Positions 1 to 10,547 of a stretch of 38,903 bases of DNA are shown piece by piece. The notes under the pieces are model-generated. The model was not told the origin of the DNA. It saw nothing but the letters and a program-made list of their open reading frames with translations, and ran no database searches. A program made the position numbers and the translations under genes. Positions within the stretch are counted from its first letter, which is position 1, and every line of letters begins with the position of its first letter. This DNA is from Megasphaera sp. (GTDB taxonomy: Bacteria; Bacillota; Negativicutes; Veillonellales; Megasphaeraceae): positions 1 through 38,903 of the forward strand of contig JALCNL010000011.1 of assembly GCA_022649055.1 (NCBI GenBank), given 5' to 3'.

Positions 1-308
<308 letters not shown>

Positions 309-374
309 TTAACAATAATAGGTTTAATACCTAACTTGTTGTTAGACAAAGTTAAAAAGTTAACGAATACCGAC

Positions 375-402
375 AATATACAATATATTCATACATTCAC
401 AA
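375..402 (-). promoter_or_regulatory. Possible nifJ promoter
   Basis: On the minus strand TTGTGA (402-397) and TATATT (380-375) are separated by 16 nt, about 100 nt upstream of the nifJ ATG. Other AT-rich combinations exist in this region, so this is only the best-looking candidate. The hairpin at 429-453 would lie upstream of this promoter, or inside the leader if a more distal promoter is used. Confidence 0.3.
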
Positions 403-569
403 AAAAGCCGCACAAAACCGCACGCTATCCGCTTCCACCCTGATTGGAAGCGGTACATAATGAGTTATATGCATATTGTATACGTTCCAAAATCTGCAAT
501 TATCTAGCTAGAAAGCCGTGAAACATATAAAAAAGTATTGCCATTATTCCAAATCTGTAATAATATAAT

Positions 570-581
570 AGTAATATTACT
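570..581. promoter_or_regulatory. Palindrome AGTAATATTACT, candidate LysR operator
   Basis: A perfect 12-bp palindrome in the middle of the divergent intergenic region. A half copy GTAATATT recurs at 593-600 and a variant GTAATAAT at 557-564. LysR-type regulators usually bind AT-rich interrupted dyads between themselves and a divergent target. Assignment to the neighbouring LysR protein is inference. Confidence 0.35.
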
Positions 582-712
582 GATTTGCACAAGTAATATT
601 TATACGTCCTTCCGACCACGGCAACCGAATGACTTTGTAACTTTTTTCTACAATTAAATTATATTCCTTCGGCATTTTAAATTCAATAGCACTTTTATGC
701 TAGTTTTAACAT

Positions 713-741
713 TTGTATGTGAATATTTGTAAACATATACT
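713..741 (+). promoter_or_regulatory. Promoter of the LysR gene
   Basis: TTGTAT (713-718), a 17-nt spacer and TATACT (736-741) form a good sigma-70-type promoter, with the LysR start codon about 35 nt downstream of the -10 box and a strong ribosome binding site between them. Confidence 0.6.
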
Positions 742-776
742 TTTTGAGTGTCGTTTTACCCTAGGGAGGTGGCCAT

Positions 777-1688
777 ATGGATTTTCATCATCTTAAGTAT
801 TTTGTAGAAGTTGCCGATAAAAAGTCATTCAGTAAAGCCGCAAGGACACTGCACATTTCGCAGTCTGCCATCAGTCGGACCATTAAGGCCCTGGAAGAAG
901 AATTAAGTGTCGTACTCTTCATGCGAAACGCCAAAGCGGTCGAGTTAACAGACGCGGGAACTATTTTCCTTACCCACGCCAAGCGTGTGGTATTTATGTT
1001 CGAGCACTTGAAAACTGACTTTGAAAATGAGTTCAAATTGGAACAAGGTACAGTTCTCATTGGCTTGCCGCCGATTACAGATGCTCCTATTTTCGCAAAT
1101 CTTCTCGGGGCTTTCAAGCAAGAATATCCTCAAATCGAGCTTGACCTCTATGAACACGGTTCAAAAAAAGTTGAAATCAGTGTTCAGGAAGGTTTGATTG
1201 ACTTGGGAATTATCTGCACACAACCTAAGGAAAAAGATTTTGAATCATTTTTCCTGACACAAGATCCAATGAATGTTATTATTCATCGTGACAATCTATT
1301 GAGCAAAGAAAAAACTATATCCCTCAAAAAATTGGCTAATGAATCCCTTGTTTTATATCGTGATGATTTTAATTTACATGATGAAATTATTCAAGATTGT
1401 AAAAAAATCGGATTCCAGCCCAAGATTGTTTTTGAAACAAGCCAGCGGGATCTCATGATCCAGACAGTAGTTGCTAATCTGGGTGTTGCACTTCTTCCCA
1501 GTCGTTTATGCCCAACAAAAGATGCAAACCCCCGCACAGCAGAATCCGTCGTTGTCCGTCCGCTCGTAGAACCGGAAATTATGCATACCCTTTACGTTAT
1601 CTGGAAGCGCGGTCACTATTTATCACACGCGGCGCAGCTGTGGCTGGATTTTGTACGCAATCGAATTCGAATCATCAATAATCTATAA
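777..1688 (+). CDS. LysR-family transcriptional regulator
   Basis: A 303-aa protein of normal LysR length. The N-terminus (MDFHHLKYFVEVAD, then SFSKAARTLHISQSAISRTI at about 17-36) is the winged helix-turn-helix with the typical SQSAIS recognition helix, followed by the linker helix. The remainder is the periplasmic-binding-protein-like effector domain (LSVVLFMRN, then IGLPPITDAPIFA from about 88). Such proteins bind DNA as tetramers and usually activate a divergent gene when a small-molecule effector binds. The ATG at 777 is preceded by GGGAGGT at ideal distance. The divergent neighbour is nifJ, so pyruvate oxidation is a plausible target. The effector cannot be told from sequence. Confidence 0.93.
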   Translation: MDFHHLKYFVEVADKKSFSKAARTLHISQSAISRTIKALEEELSVVLFMRNAKAVELTDAGTIFLTHAKRVVFMFEHLKTDFENEFKLEQGTVLIGLPPITDAPIFANLLGAFKQEYPQIELDLYEHGSKKVEISVQEGLIDLGIICTQPKEKDFESFFLTQDPMNVIIHRDNLLSKEKTISLKKLANESLVLYRDDFNLHDEIIQDCKKIGFQPKIVFETSQRDLMIQTVVANLGVALLPSRLCPTKDANPRTAESVVVRPLVEPEIMHTLYVIWKRGHYLSHAAQLWLDFVRNRIRIINNL

Positions 1689-1705
1689 TATGTCAGGGAA
1701 AGGTA

Positions 1706-2125
1706 GTGCCAACTTTGCAATTCGGGGATAACGCAAAAAGAATCATGCAATGTGCAGCAGACAAAACACAATATGTTCATAAAACTTGGTTTGTATGGAC
1801 AAAAAAATGGTCCTACCGCTTAAAGAGTATGAAACAATATTGGCACTCCTTACAGGGAACAGAAAAAATATTGGCACATATTCTACTTTCCATGACAGTT
1901 CTTATTGTAGTGCAGTTTGTTTGGATTTTGTCCTTGCAATATCAAATGAATCAACTGACAGCGGCTGCAGAAATCAGAGAAATCCGCATTACTAATTTAG
2001 AACAGTCAGAAAAAAAACAAAACAGTATACTATACTCTACCTACTCTACTATTTGGGATTTGCAAAAACAATGGAATGATTTAAATTTCCGTGTATTAGA
2101 AAATTCTTGGAAACTAGGAAATTAA
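1706..2125 (+). CDS. Small single-pass membrane protein with coiled coil, unknown function
   Basis: A 139-aa protein beginning with GTG at 1706, with AGGGA 6 nt upstream, 17 nt after the LysR stop, so probably co-transcribed. I do not recognise it. The first 54 residues are basic and aromatic-rich and should be cytoplasmic. One strong membrane span follows (about 55-78, ILAHILLSMTVLIVVQF). The remaining 60 residues (ITNLEQSEKKQ, WDLQKQWNDLN) look like a coiled coil outside the membrane. This topology resembles FtsL/DivIC-like division proteins, but there is no sequence motif to support that. An internal ATG at codon 14 could be an alternative start. Confidence 0.65.
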   Translation: MPTLQFGDNAKRIMQCAADKTQYVHKTWFVWTKKWSYRLKSMKQYWHSLQGTEKILAHILLSMTVLIVVQFVWILSLQYQMNQLTAAAEIREIRITNLEQSEKKQNSILYSTYSTIWDLQKQWNDLNFRVLENSWKLGN

Positions 2126-2146
2126 CAAGTATATGTTGCAACCAGT

Positions 2147-2205
2147 AAACAGAGGCTGCAGTAAAATGAAGAATCTTTTCATTTCACTGCAGCCTCTGTT
2201 TTTCC
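2147..2205 (+). terminator. Strong terminator between convergent genes
   Basis: A 16-bp perfect stem (AAACAGAGGCTGCAGT at 2147-2162 with its complement at 2186-2201), extended by AAATGAA/TTCATTT with one bulge, and ending in TTTTT on the plus strand. It lies between the convergent membrane-protein gene and the HAD phosphatase, so it probably works in both directions. Confidence 0.85.
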
Positions 2206-2224
2206 CGTATCTAAAATACGAACG

Positions 2225-2905
2225 TCAACTGTTGAATTTTTTCAGCATTTCTTCCGGCCGCGGTAAATGTTCTACCAACCACCAAGGAGCATGCTGTTTT
2301 AATTGCGCTGATGTATAATGGCCGGTACTTACCGCCACTGTTTTAGCATAAATGGCTTTGCCACATTGAATATCATAAGGGGTATCACCAATGACAAATA
2401 TGTTTTCGATAGCATCACCCCAAGCTTGCTGCACCAGTTTATATGCATAGCGTGCCATGTCATCACGATAATAAAAATCACAAGCAAAACCAGAGTGCGC
2501 AAAATCAAAATACGAGGATAATTCGTAGGCATCAAGCTTCAGCCGAGCACCATACTCACTGTTTCCGGTTAATAATACTTGTTTAAAATCCGAACGTTCT
2601 GCAAAAAAAGGCAGTATTTCACGAACTAAGGGAAATACCTGTCCATCTGTTTTAGAAATCCATTTTAAAAGCAGTTTTTCATACCGACGGCAAAAAACAG
2701 ATACTTCTGTATGAGCAGGCATTTTTCCCGTCGCCTTAAACAAAAGCTGCTGACAAATATAATTATCCGTTCGTCCTCCCGCGGCAATCGGCGGTACTAT
2801 AACTTTTTTCCCCTGCAGTTCGGAAAAGGCTTCTTCTATAGCATATAATCCTGCTTTTCCCGTGTTAAGTAATGTTCCATCTATATCCCAGAATAAAATA
2901 TTCAA
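2225..2905 (-). CDS. HAD-superfamily hydrolase (phosphoglycolate phosphatase-like)
   Basis: A 226-aa HAD phosphatase. Motif I is at the very N-terminus (FWDIDGTLLNTG; nucleophile Asp7, acid/base Asp9), motif II is LLTGN, and motif IV is IGDTPYD. The helical cap between motifs I and II fits the Gph/PGMB-like C1-cap group, which removes phosphate from small sugar phosphates or phosphoglycolate in the cytosol. The substrate is not determined. I place the start at the TTG at 2905, which has GGAGG 7 nt upstream. A longer reading frame to 3001 would run through the ackA terminator hairpin and put 32 unrelated residues before the DxD motif. It is downstream of ackA on the same strand and may be reached by readthrough. 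Confidence 0.85.
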   Translation of the reverse strand: MNILFWDIDGTLLNTGKAGLYAIEEAFSELQGKKVIVPPIAAGGRTDNYICQQLLFKATGKMPAHTEVSVFCRRYEKLLLKWISKTDGQVFPLVREILPFFAERSDFKQVLLTGNSEYGARLKLDAYELSSYFDFAHSGFACDFYYRDDMARYAYKLVQQAWGDAIENIFVIGDTPYDIQCGKAIYAKTVAVSTGHYTSAQLKQHAPWWLVEHLPRPEEMLKKFNS

Positions 2906-2954
2906 TGTGGTTCCTCCAAAACTAAGCGGCCAAAACAATAGTTTATCCGCAGCC

Positions 2955-2997
2955 TTAATATAGGACACCCGCTGAATAAGCAGGTGTCCTATATTAA
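2955..2997 (-). terminator. Hairpin after ackA, probable terminator
   Basis: A perfect 15-bp stem (TTAATATAGGACACC at 2955-2969 and complement at 2983-2997) with a 13-nt loop, starting 9 nt after the ackA stop. It lacks a good U-tract on the minus strand, so termination may be partial, allowing readthrough into the HAD gene. Confidence 0.55.
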
Positions 2998-3006
2998 ACA
3001 AATAAA

Positions 3007-4200
3007 TTATTCAGCTACAATTTCTTTTGTATCGCGGGCAATCATAATTTCTTCATTGGTCGGAATAACATACATCTTAACGGTAGAATCGTCCGTACTG
3101 ATAAGAGCATCCTTACCGCGGACATTATTACGTTCCGGACAAAGTTTTGCTCCTAAATATTCAAGTCCGTCACAAATGGCTGCACGGTTTTCAATACCAT
3201 TTTCACCAACACCAGCAGTAAAAGTAATGACATCTACCCCGCCCATGGCAGCCGCAAAGGCTCCAATGAATTTACGTACTTGATAATGGAACATATCAAG
3301 TGCAAGCTGCGCACGTTCATTACCTTTGGCCGCAGCAGCACCCAGATCACGAAAATCACTGGATACTCCAGAAATACCAAGTACGCCGGACTTCTTATTC
3401 ATAAGTGTATCCATTTCCGATGTGCTTAATCCTTTTTTGTCCATAACATTCAATACAATGGCCGGATCCAGGTCACCGCAGCGAGTACCCATCAGCACAC
3501 CCGCAAGAGGGGTAAAACCCATCGTCGTATCAACACATTTGCCATTCTTAATGGCTGCCAGAGAAGATCCATTTCCTAAATGGCAATTAATGATGCGCAG
3601 TTCTTCCACCGGTTTTCCCATAACTTTTGCCACTTGTCCAGCTACATAACGATGGCTGGTTCCATGGAAGCCATATCGACGAATACCATTTTCTTTATAT
3701 AATTCATAAGGAAGGCCATACATATAAGCCTTAGCCGGCATGGTCTGATGAAAGGCCGTATCAAATACGGCTACCTGAGGAACATCTGGCATAATAGCTT
3801 TGCAGGCATTGATACCGATAATATTCGGCGGATTATGAAGCGGAGCCATATCAGAGCATCTTTCCAACGCTTTCATCACTTCCTCTGTGATCAAGGTGGA
3901 AGCTGCAAATTCTTCACCACCGTGTACAACACGATGTCCAATGGCATCAATCGCATCCATGGAAGCTATAACACCGCATTCTTTATCAGTCAGTGCATTC
4001 AAAAGCAATCGTACAGCTACTTTATGGTCAGGAATAGATTGTGTAACTTCTCTCTTCTGTCCATTCCATTTATGCGTAAATACAGCATCTTCCATTCCTA
4101 TACGTTCCACCAAACCCTTTGCCATTACTTCTTCCTTGTCCATGTTTACCAATTGGTATTTCAAGGACGAACTGCCGCAATTTAAAACCAATATGATCAT
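3007..4200 (-). CDS. ackA: Acetate kinase
   Basis: A full-length 397-aa acetate kinase. It makes ATP and acetate from acetyl-phosphate and ADP in the cytosol, the last step of the acetate fermentation branch. The first signature is at the N-terminus ([13 protein letters not shown], residues 5-17), the arginine/histidine substrate region is GHRVVHGGE (about 88-96), VFDTAFH holds catalytic Asp147, the second signature is [13 protein letters not shown] (His179), and [12 protein letters not shown] lies near the C-terminus. ATG at 4200 has AGAAGG 8 nt upstream. The lipoprotein gene ends 22 nt upstream on the same strand, suggesting one operon. No phosphotransacetylase gene is in the window. Confidence 0.98.
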   Translation of the reverse strand: MIILVLNCGSSSLKYQLVNMDKEEVMAKGLVERIGMEDAVFTHKWNGQKREVTQSIPDHKVAVRLLLNALTDKECGVIASMDAIDAIGHRVVHGGEEFAASTLITEEVMKALERCSDMAPLHNPPNIIGINACKAIMPDVPQVAVFDTAFHQTMPAKAYMYGLPYELYKENGIRRYGFHGTSHRYVAGQVAKVMGKPVEELRIINCHLGNGSSLAAIKNGKCVDTTMGFTPLAGVLMGTRCGDLDPAIVLNVMDKKGLSTSEMDTLMNKKSGVLGISGVSSDFRDLGAAAAKGNERAQLALDMFHYQVRKFIGAFAAAMGGVDVITFTAGVGENGIENRAAICDGLEYLGAKLCPERNNVRGKDALISTDDSTVKMYVIPTNEEIMIARDTKEIVAE

Positions 4201-4222
4201 GCAATTTACCTTCTTTCATCGT

Positions 4223-4765
4223 CTAGTAAGATTTGATTTTGCCAAAAATGTAATCCGTCACTTCTTTACCCATGGCGTCACCGTCACGGTACATATACAT
4301 GACATGCCAAATTTGGCCGTTATCTTCAAAGAAGAGACTCCGTACGTCCAGTTTGGTATTCTTGCCATGCAGCGGTTCTTCATAGGTATACTCCGTTTCC
4401 ACAGCAGGCTTACCATTGACAGTCGTTTCGTTGACCTTCGTTTGCAGATTCGATATATCCGGTGTTTGTTCCAACATAGTACGTGAAGTTTCAGCCAGTT
4501 TTTGTACTGTAAATTCTTTTGCTGATTCGGAAATCGCCATCAAATTAATATGGGTATCATTTCCTACATACATTACACCATCACCATTTTGCCTGTTAGC
4601 TTTACCAAGCTGGAACGGGGTCATAAGAAACACTTCAGAATGTTCCGACTTCAATTGCGTATAGCCGAAACTGTATTCTTCAAGCATAGTTGTATTGCCG
4701 CAGCCGGACAGCAAACACCCCATCACAATTATAAGGCACATAGCCCACATTCTAAAAAATTTCAT
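4223..4765 (-). CDS. Putative lipoprotein
   Basis: A 180-aa secreted lipoprotein. The N-terminus MKFFRMWAMCLIIVMG is a type II signal peptide and LLSGC (18-22) is a lipobox with lipidated Cys22. The mature part has the wording of a surface-anchored domain that senses or binds something: FLMTPFQLGK, NLMAISESAKEFTVQ, GKPAVETEYTYEEP, QIWHVMYMYRDGDA. This pattern resembles lipoproteins of the PsbP/DUF1795-like fold, but I cannot assign a family with certainty. Start chosen at 4765, since AGGTG lies 5 nt upstream; the ATG five codons earlier has no ribosome binding site. It precedes ackA by 22 nt. Confidence 0.8.
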   Translation of the reverse strand: MKFFRMWAMCLIIVMGCLLSGCGNTTMLEEYSFGYTQLKSEHSEVFLMTPFQLGKANRQNGDGVMYVGNDTHINLMAISESAKEFTVQKLAETSRTMLEQTPDISNLQTKVNETTVNGKPAVETEYTYEEPLHGKNTKLDVRSLFFEDNGQIWHVMYMYRDGDAMGKEVTDYIFGKIKSY

Positions 4766-4801
4766 ACTATCACCTATCATACTTTCTAACAGATATTATC
4801 T

Positions 4802-4807
4802 ATTATA
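4802..4807 (-). promoter_or_regulatory. -10 box for the lipoprotein-ackA unit
   Basis: TATAAT on the minus strand, 37 nt upstream of the lipoprotein start. No convincing -35 box lies 16-18 nt upstream (best TTTTCT), so this is a weak call. Confidence 0.35.
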
Positions 4808-4969
4808 TCATGTTTTTTCTTATAGAAAAGCAAATAAACTAACTTTTTATAAATTTACCTGCAAAAATTATAAAAACGTATTAATAATTTATGCTGCAGT
4901 CTGTTTCAGAGCTTAAAAGCTTAATCTCTTTATAGAAAGATACATCATTATATTCCCGCAATTTACTTG

Positions 4970-4998
4970 TTTACGCAGATGCTGTAATATAGTATATA
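4970..4998 (+). promoter_or_regulatory. Candidate promoter of tmcAL
   Basis: TTTACG (4970-4975), a 17-nt spacer and TATATA (4993-4998), about 40 nt before the tmcAL start. An overlapping alternative is TTGTTT with TAGTAT, also at 17 nt. Confidence 0.45.
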
Positions 4999-5036
4999 TA
5001 AAGAATAATATATTATAGGAATAGGAGGTCTTACAT

Positions 5037-6257
5037 TTGGATAGCATCGCCATCATCGCCGAATACAATCCATTTCATAGCGGCCACAAAAAAATGATCG
5101 ATACACTGCGAAAAACATATGGCATCAACACAATTATTATCGTACTGATGAGTGGTTCCTTCGTTCAGCGGGGAGAACCGGCTTTGTTTAGTAAATGGAA
5201 GCGTGCCGCTTGGGCCGTATCCTGCGGTGCTGATTGTGTATTCGAACTCCCCTGTTCTTTTGTTCTTAATGGCGCAGAAGAATTTGCTGCCGGCGGCGTC
5301 CGCCTTGCTTCCCAATTAGGCTGTACTGCTATATCTTGCGGCATAGAACATGGTTCCGCTTCAGATATAACAGCGCTGGCAGAAACAGCTTTATCAATTG
5401 ATATAAAACCGTACTTAGCCGCAAGCCGACTGCAAGGTACCAGTTATGGCACGGCTTTAACACAAGCATTAGCCGATGCCCTCCCGCAAAAATCAAGTCT
5501 GCTGCAATATCCCAATACATTACTTGCTTTGGAATATGTTAAAGCCCTGAAACGTTATGCAAAAAAACTTCAGTTTCTTCCTGTAAAAAGAACAGGGTCA
5601 CACAACGCACAAGATCTGACAGCCTACGCAAGTGCATCCCTATTACGGCAAGCGGTCATCACAACACGCCCTAAAACCGACTATATACAGTATATCCCCC
5701 AAAAAAATCGTAAGAGCTTTCAAAAAATTTTGGCTGACCAAGCCTATTGTGATTACTCCCGCTATCAAGATCTGATTTTATATGAAAGCCGCCGCCGCTC
5801 TCCTGAAGAATTAGGCTTGCTGCCAGCTTTTCGCGACGGTATTGAAAACCGGTGGAAAAATATAATGGGACAAGCGGTCCTATGGAAATCAGGAATAGAG
5901 GAGCTAAAAACACGCCGCTATCCTTTTACTCGACTTTGTCGCATGGGAGCCTATACAGTATTAGGCATAACCAAAAATTCTATGCTGCAATGGCAGGAAC
6001 AAGGTCCTCAATACGCCCGTCTTTTGGCTTTAAATTCTCGCGGCCGGGGATTTATTCATGAAATAAAAAAAAATACTACGTTCCCTATTATCAATAAAAT
6101 AACGCAATCCGTCGGCACGTTAACATCATGCGGCTTTACTATGCTTGCCTTAGATATATTGGCAACAGACATACAGCAGTATTGTTTCACTAATCCGGCT
6201 TTACGTTTTTCTCATGCAGACTACCATTATTCTCCTATTGTACTGCCTGTTTCATAA
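5037..6257 (+). CDS. tmcAL: tRNA(Met) cytidine acetate ligase
   Basis: A 406-aa TmcAL (YlbM) protein, near the family length of about 400. The family activates acetate with ATP to acetyl-AMP and acetylates the wobble cytidine C34 of elongator tRNA-Met, making ac4C. The N-terminal nucleotidyltransferase fold shows IIAEYNPFHSGH (about 6-17) with the HxGH nucleotide-binding motif, then VLMSGSFVQRGEPALFSKWKR and GADCVFELP, which are hallmarks of the family. The start is TTG at 5037 with GGAGGT 7 nt upstream. It is divergent from the lipoprotein-ackA unit, so the acetate-producing enzyme and an acetate-using RNA modifier are neighbours. No terminator is seen before clpB, 110 nt on. Confidence 0.93.
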   Translation: MDSIAIIAEYNPFHSGHKKMIDTLRKTYGINTIIIVLMSGSFVQRGEPALFSKWKRAAWAVSCGADCVFELPCSFVLNGAEEFAAGGVRLASQLGCTAISCGIEHGSASDITALAETALSIDIKPYLAASRLQGTSYGTALTQALADALPQKSSLLQYPNTLLALEYVKALKRYAKKLQFLPVKRTGSHNAQDLTAYASASLLRQAVITTRPKTDYIQYIPQKNRKSFQKILADQAYCDYSRYQDLILYESRRRSPEELGLLPAFRDGIENRWKNIMGQAVLWKSGIEELKTRRYPFTRLCRMGAYTVLGITKNSMLQWQEQGPQYARLLALNSRGRGFIHEIKKNTTFPIINKITQSVGTLTSCGFTMLALDILATDIQQYCFTNPALRFSHADYHYSPIVLPVS

Positions 6258-6276
6258 TATATTAAAAATCAACCTT

Positions 6277-6312
6277 TTGACTTATTGACTTTTTGACCTT
6301 TACGTGTATAAT
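6277..6312 (+). promoter_or_regulatory. clpB promoter overlapped by three TTGAC octamer repeats
   Basis: TTGACT (6285-6290), a 16-nt spacer and TATAAT (6307-6312) form a strong promoter. TTGAC occurs three times at exactly 8-bp spacing (6277, 6285, 6293). On the minus strand these read GGTCAAA, AGTCAAT and AGTCAAA, very close to the half-sites of CtsR, the class III heat-shock repressor, although CtsR boxes normally repeat every 10 bp. No CIRCE element is seen. Likely a stress-repressor operator. Confidence 0.65.
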
Positions 6313-6367
6313 GATACTTGAAATCACAGTAGACAATTATATTGCCTATAATGAAGGAGGTTTTATT

Positions 6368-8965
<2,598 letters not shown>

Positions 8966-9015
8966 ACAATATCGTAGTCCCCCAGCATGAACAAACTATA
9001 TATATGTTATAAATC

Positions 9016-9049
9016 AAGAGTTCCAGAAAAATTTTCTGGAACTCTTTTG
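9016..9049 (+). terminator. clpB terminator
   Basis: AAGAGTTCCAGA pairs with TCTGGAACTCTT across a short A/T loop, followed by TTTT. It lies 50 nt after the clpB stop. Confidence 0.85.
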
Positions 9050-9079
9050 GCAAATAATGAATATACATATTATTTTCTC

Positions 9080-9126
9080 TTGACTTATAGTACACTTTAA
9101 ATGATACACTATAAAAGTATCATTTA
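9080..9126 (+). promoter_or_regulatory. Promoter with 10-bp inverted-repeat operator before the DUF362 gene
   Basis: TTGACT at 9080-9085 is a likely -35 box with a weak -10 (GATACA, 9103-9108) 17 nt on. A perfect 10-bp inverted repeat, TAAATGATAC (9098-9107) and GTATCATTTA (9117-9126), 9-nt spacer, covers the -10 and the start of transcription. The position is that of a repressor operator. Confidence 0.55.
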
Positions 9127-9146
9127 GTTACAAGGAGGGAAAAAAA

Positions 9147-10271
9147 ATGGAAAAATCCAAAGTATATTTCACAGATTTCCGTGTCGGCTTAGGTACCAAT
9201 CTTTTAAAAAAATTACAAAATATCTGTATCAAAGCTGATTTCAAAACAATGGACATGGATGGAAAATTCGTTGCTATTAAAATGCATTTCGGTGAATTAG
9301 GAAATTTATCTTATCTTCGTCCTAATTATGCAAGGGCTGTCGCTGATTTAGTAAAAGAACAAGGCGGTATCCCTTTCCTTACAGATTGCAATACTCTTTA
9401 TCCAGGCAGTCGCAAACATGCGTTGGAACATATGGATTGTGCCAATTTAAATGGTTTCAACCCGATAACAACAGGCTGTCAGATCATCATTGGCGATGGA
9501 TTGCGCGGTACCGATGATGTTGATGTGCCGGTTAAAAACGGGGAGTACATAAAAGAAGCACATATCGGCCGCGCTATTATGGATGCCGATATATTTATCA
9601 GTCTGACCCACTTCAAAGGTCACGAAATGACCGGCTTTGGCGGTGCTATAAAAAACATCGGCATGGGATGCGGCAGCCGGGCAGGTAAAATGGATCAGCA
9701 TTCATCGGGAAAACCCACGGTAAAAGAAAAACGGTGCCGCGGATGTAGGCGCTGCGCTAAAGAATGTGGTTCTAACGCTATCACATATGAAAACAATAAA
9801 GCCTATATTCATGAAGATTTGTGCAAAGGCTGCGGACGCTGCATCGGTGCCTGCTCTTTTGATGCTATCACCGTGATTCAGCGAGATGCTTCCGATCAAT
9901 TGGATCGTAAAATGGCTGAATATGCTATGGCTGTTTGTCAAGATCGTCCCACATTTCATATCAGTCTGGCCATGGATATTTCGCCAAATTGTGACTGTCA
10001 TGCCGAAAATGATGCCCCTATCCTGCCGAATATCGGAATGTTTGCCTCTTTTGATCCTGTCGCTATTGATCAAGCTTGCGTAGATGCCTGTCAAAAACAA
10101 ATTCCTTTATCCAACAGCCAACTCGGAGACAATCTTGCTGATCCTAACTGGCATCATCATCACGACCATTTTCTCGACAGCAACCCCAACGTGCATTGGA
10201 AAGAAACATTGGAACATGCTGAAAAAATTGGATTAGGCACGCGTGATTATGAATTAATTACTATAAAATAA
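9147..10271 (+). CDS. DUF362-domain protein with two 4Fe-4S clusters
   Basis: A 374-aa cytoplasmic protein (no signal peptide). The DUF362 region shows KMHFGELGNLSYLRP (about 45-59), the conserved LTDCNTLYPGSR (78-89) and SLTHFKGHEMTGFGGAIKN (152-170). A bacterial ferredoxin insert follows with two CxxCxxCxxxC motifs: Cys197/200/203/207 and Cys226/229/232/236. After it come CDC (282-284) and FDPVAIDQAC, and the C-terminus has a histidine-rich stretch (336-341). The family occurs widely in anaerobes as a presumed electron-transfer or ferredoxin-like protein, and its reaction is unknown. ATG at 9147 has AAGGAGGG. It is a single gene between terminators, with a possible repressor site on its promoter. 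Confidence 0.9.
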   Translation: MEKSKVYFTDFRVGLGTNLLKKLQNICIKADFKTMDMDGKFVAIKMHFGELGNLSYLRPNYARAVADLVKEQGGIPFLTDCNTLYPGSRKHALEHMDCANLNGFNPITTGCQIIIGDGLRGTDDVDVPVKNGEYIKEAHIGRAIMDADIFISLTHFKGHEMTGFGGAIKNIGMGCGSRAGKMDQHSSGKPTVKEKRCRGCRRCAKECGSNAITYENNKAYIHEDLCKGCGRCIGACSFDAITVIQRDASDQLDRKMAEYAMAVCQDRPTFHISLAMDISPNCDCHAENDAPILPNIGMFASFDPVAIDQACVDACQKQIPLSNSQLGDNLADPNWHHHHDHFLDSNPNVHWKETLEHAEKIGLGTRDYELITIK

Positions 10272-10309
10272 TTCTTTCATTCTCTTATTTAAGTTTTTAT
10301 TTTTTTCAA

Positions 10310-10352
10310 ACCGGTGGAGCTGCAAAAAAGCTCGCCGGTATTTTATTTTTTA
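10310..10352 (+). terminator. Terminator after the DUF362 gene
   Basis: ACCGGTGGAGCT (10310-10321) pairs with AGCTCGCCGGT (10329-10339) with one bulge across an A-rich loop, followed by ATTTTATTTTTT. Confidence 0.85.
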
Positions 10353-10452
10353 ACATAAATATCTTAAAGTTATGAATTTTTTACATACAAAATATTTACT
10401 TTTATTCTCAAAAACATCATTTTTCCACATTCCTTCTATATTTCTAAATAAC

Positions 10453-10466
10453 AGCAAAATTTTGCT
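10453..10466. promoter_or_regulatory. 14-bp palindrome AGCAAAATTTTGCT upstream of the speD-like gene
   Basis: A perfect 14-bp palindrome, 22 bp upstream of the -35 box of the next gene. It could be a binding site for a dimeric regulator. No regulator is identified. Confidence 0.35.
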
Positions 10467-10488
10467 TATTTACATTTGTCAATTTACG

Positions 10489-10517
10489 TTTACAAGGCGC
10501 AGAAAAAATTATATAAT
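10489..10517 (+). promoter_or_regulatory. Promoter of the speD-like/HD-GYP unit
   Basis: TTTACA (10489-10494), a 17-nt spacer and TATAAT (10512-10517), about 30 nt before the start codon. Confidence 0.7.
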
Positions 10518-10547
10518 AAGTCGTAACTAAACGTTAGGTGGGTAATC

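Noticed and set aside
429-453. Hairpin in the nifJ-LysR intergenic region as a terminator
   Set aside because: Both neighbouring genes point away from it, no gene ends there and no U-tract directly follows.
6293-6367. 25-residue extension of ClpB
   Set aside because: It overlaps the promoter -10 box; the ATG at 6368 has AAGGAGG and matches the normal ClpB start.
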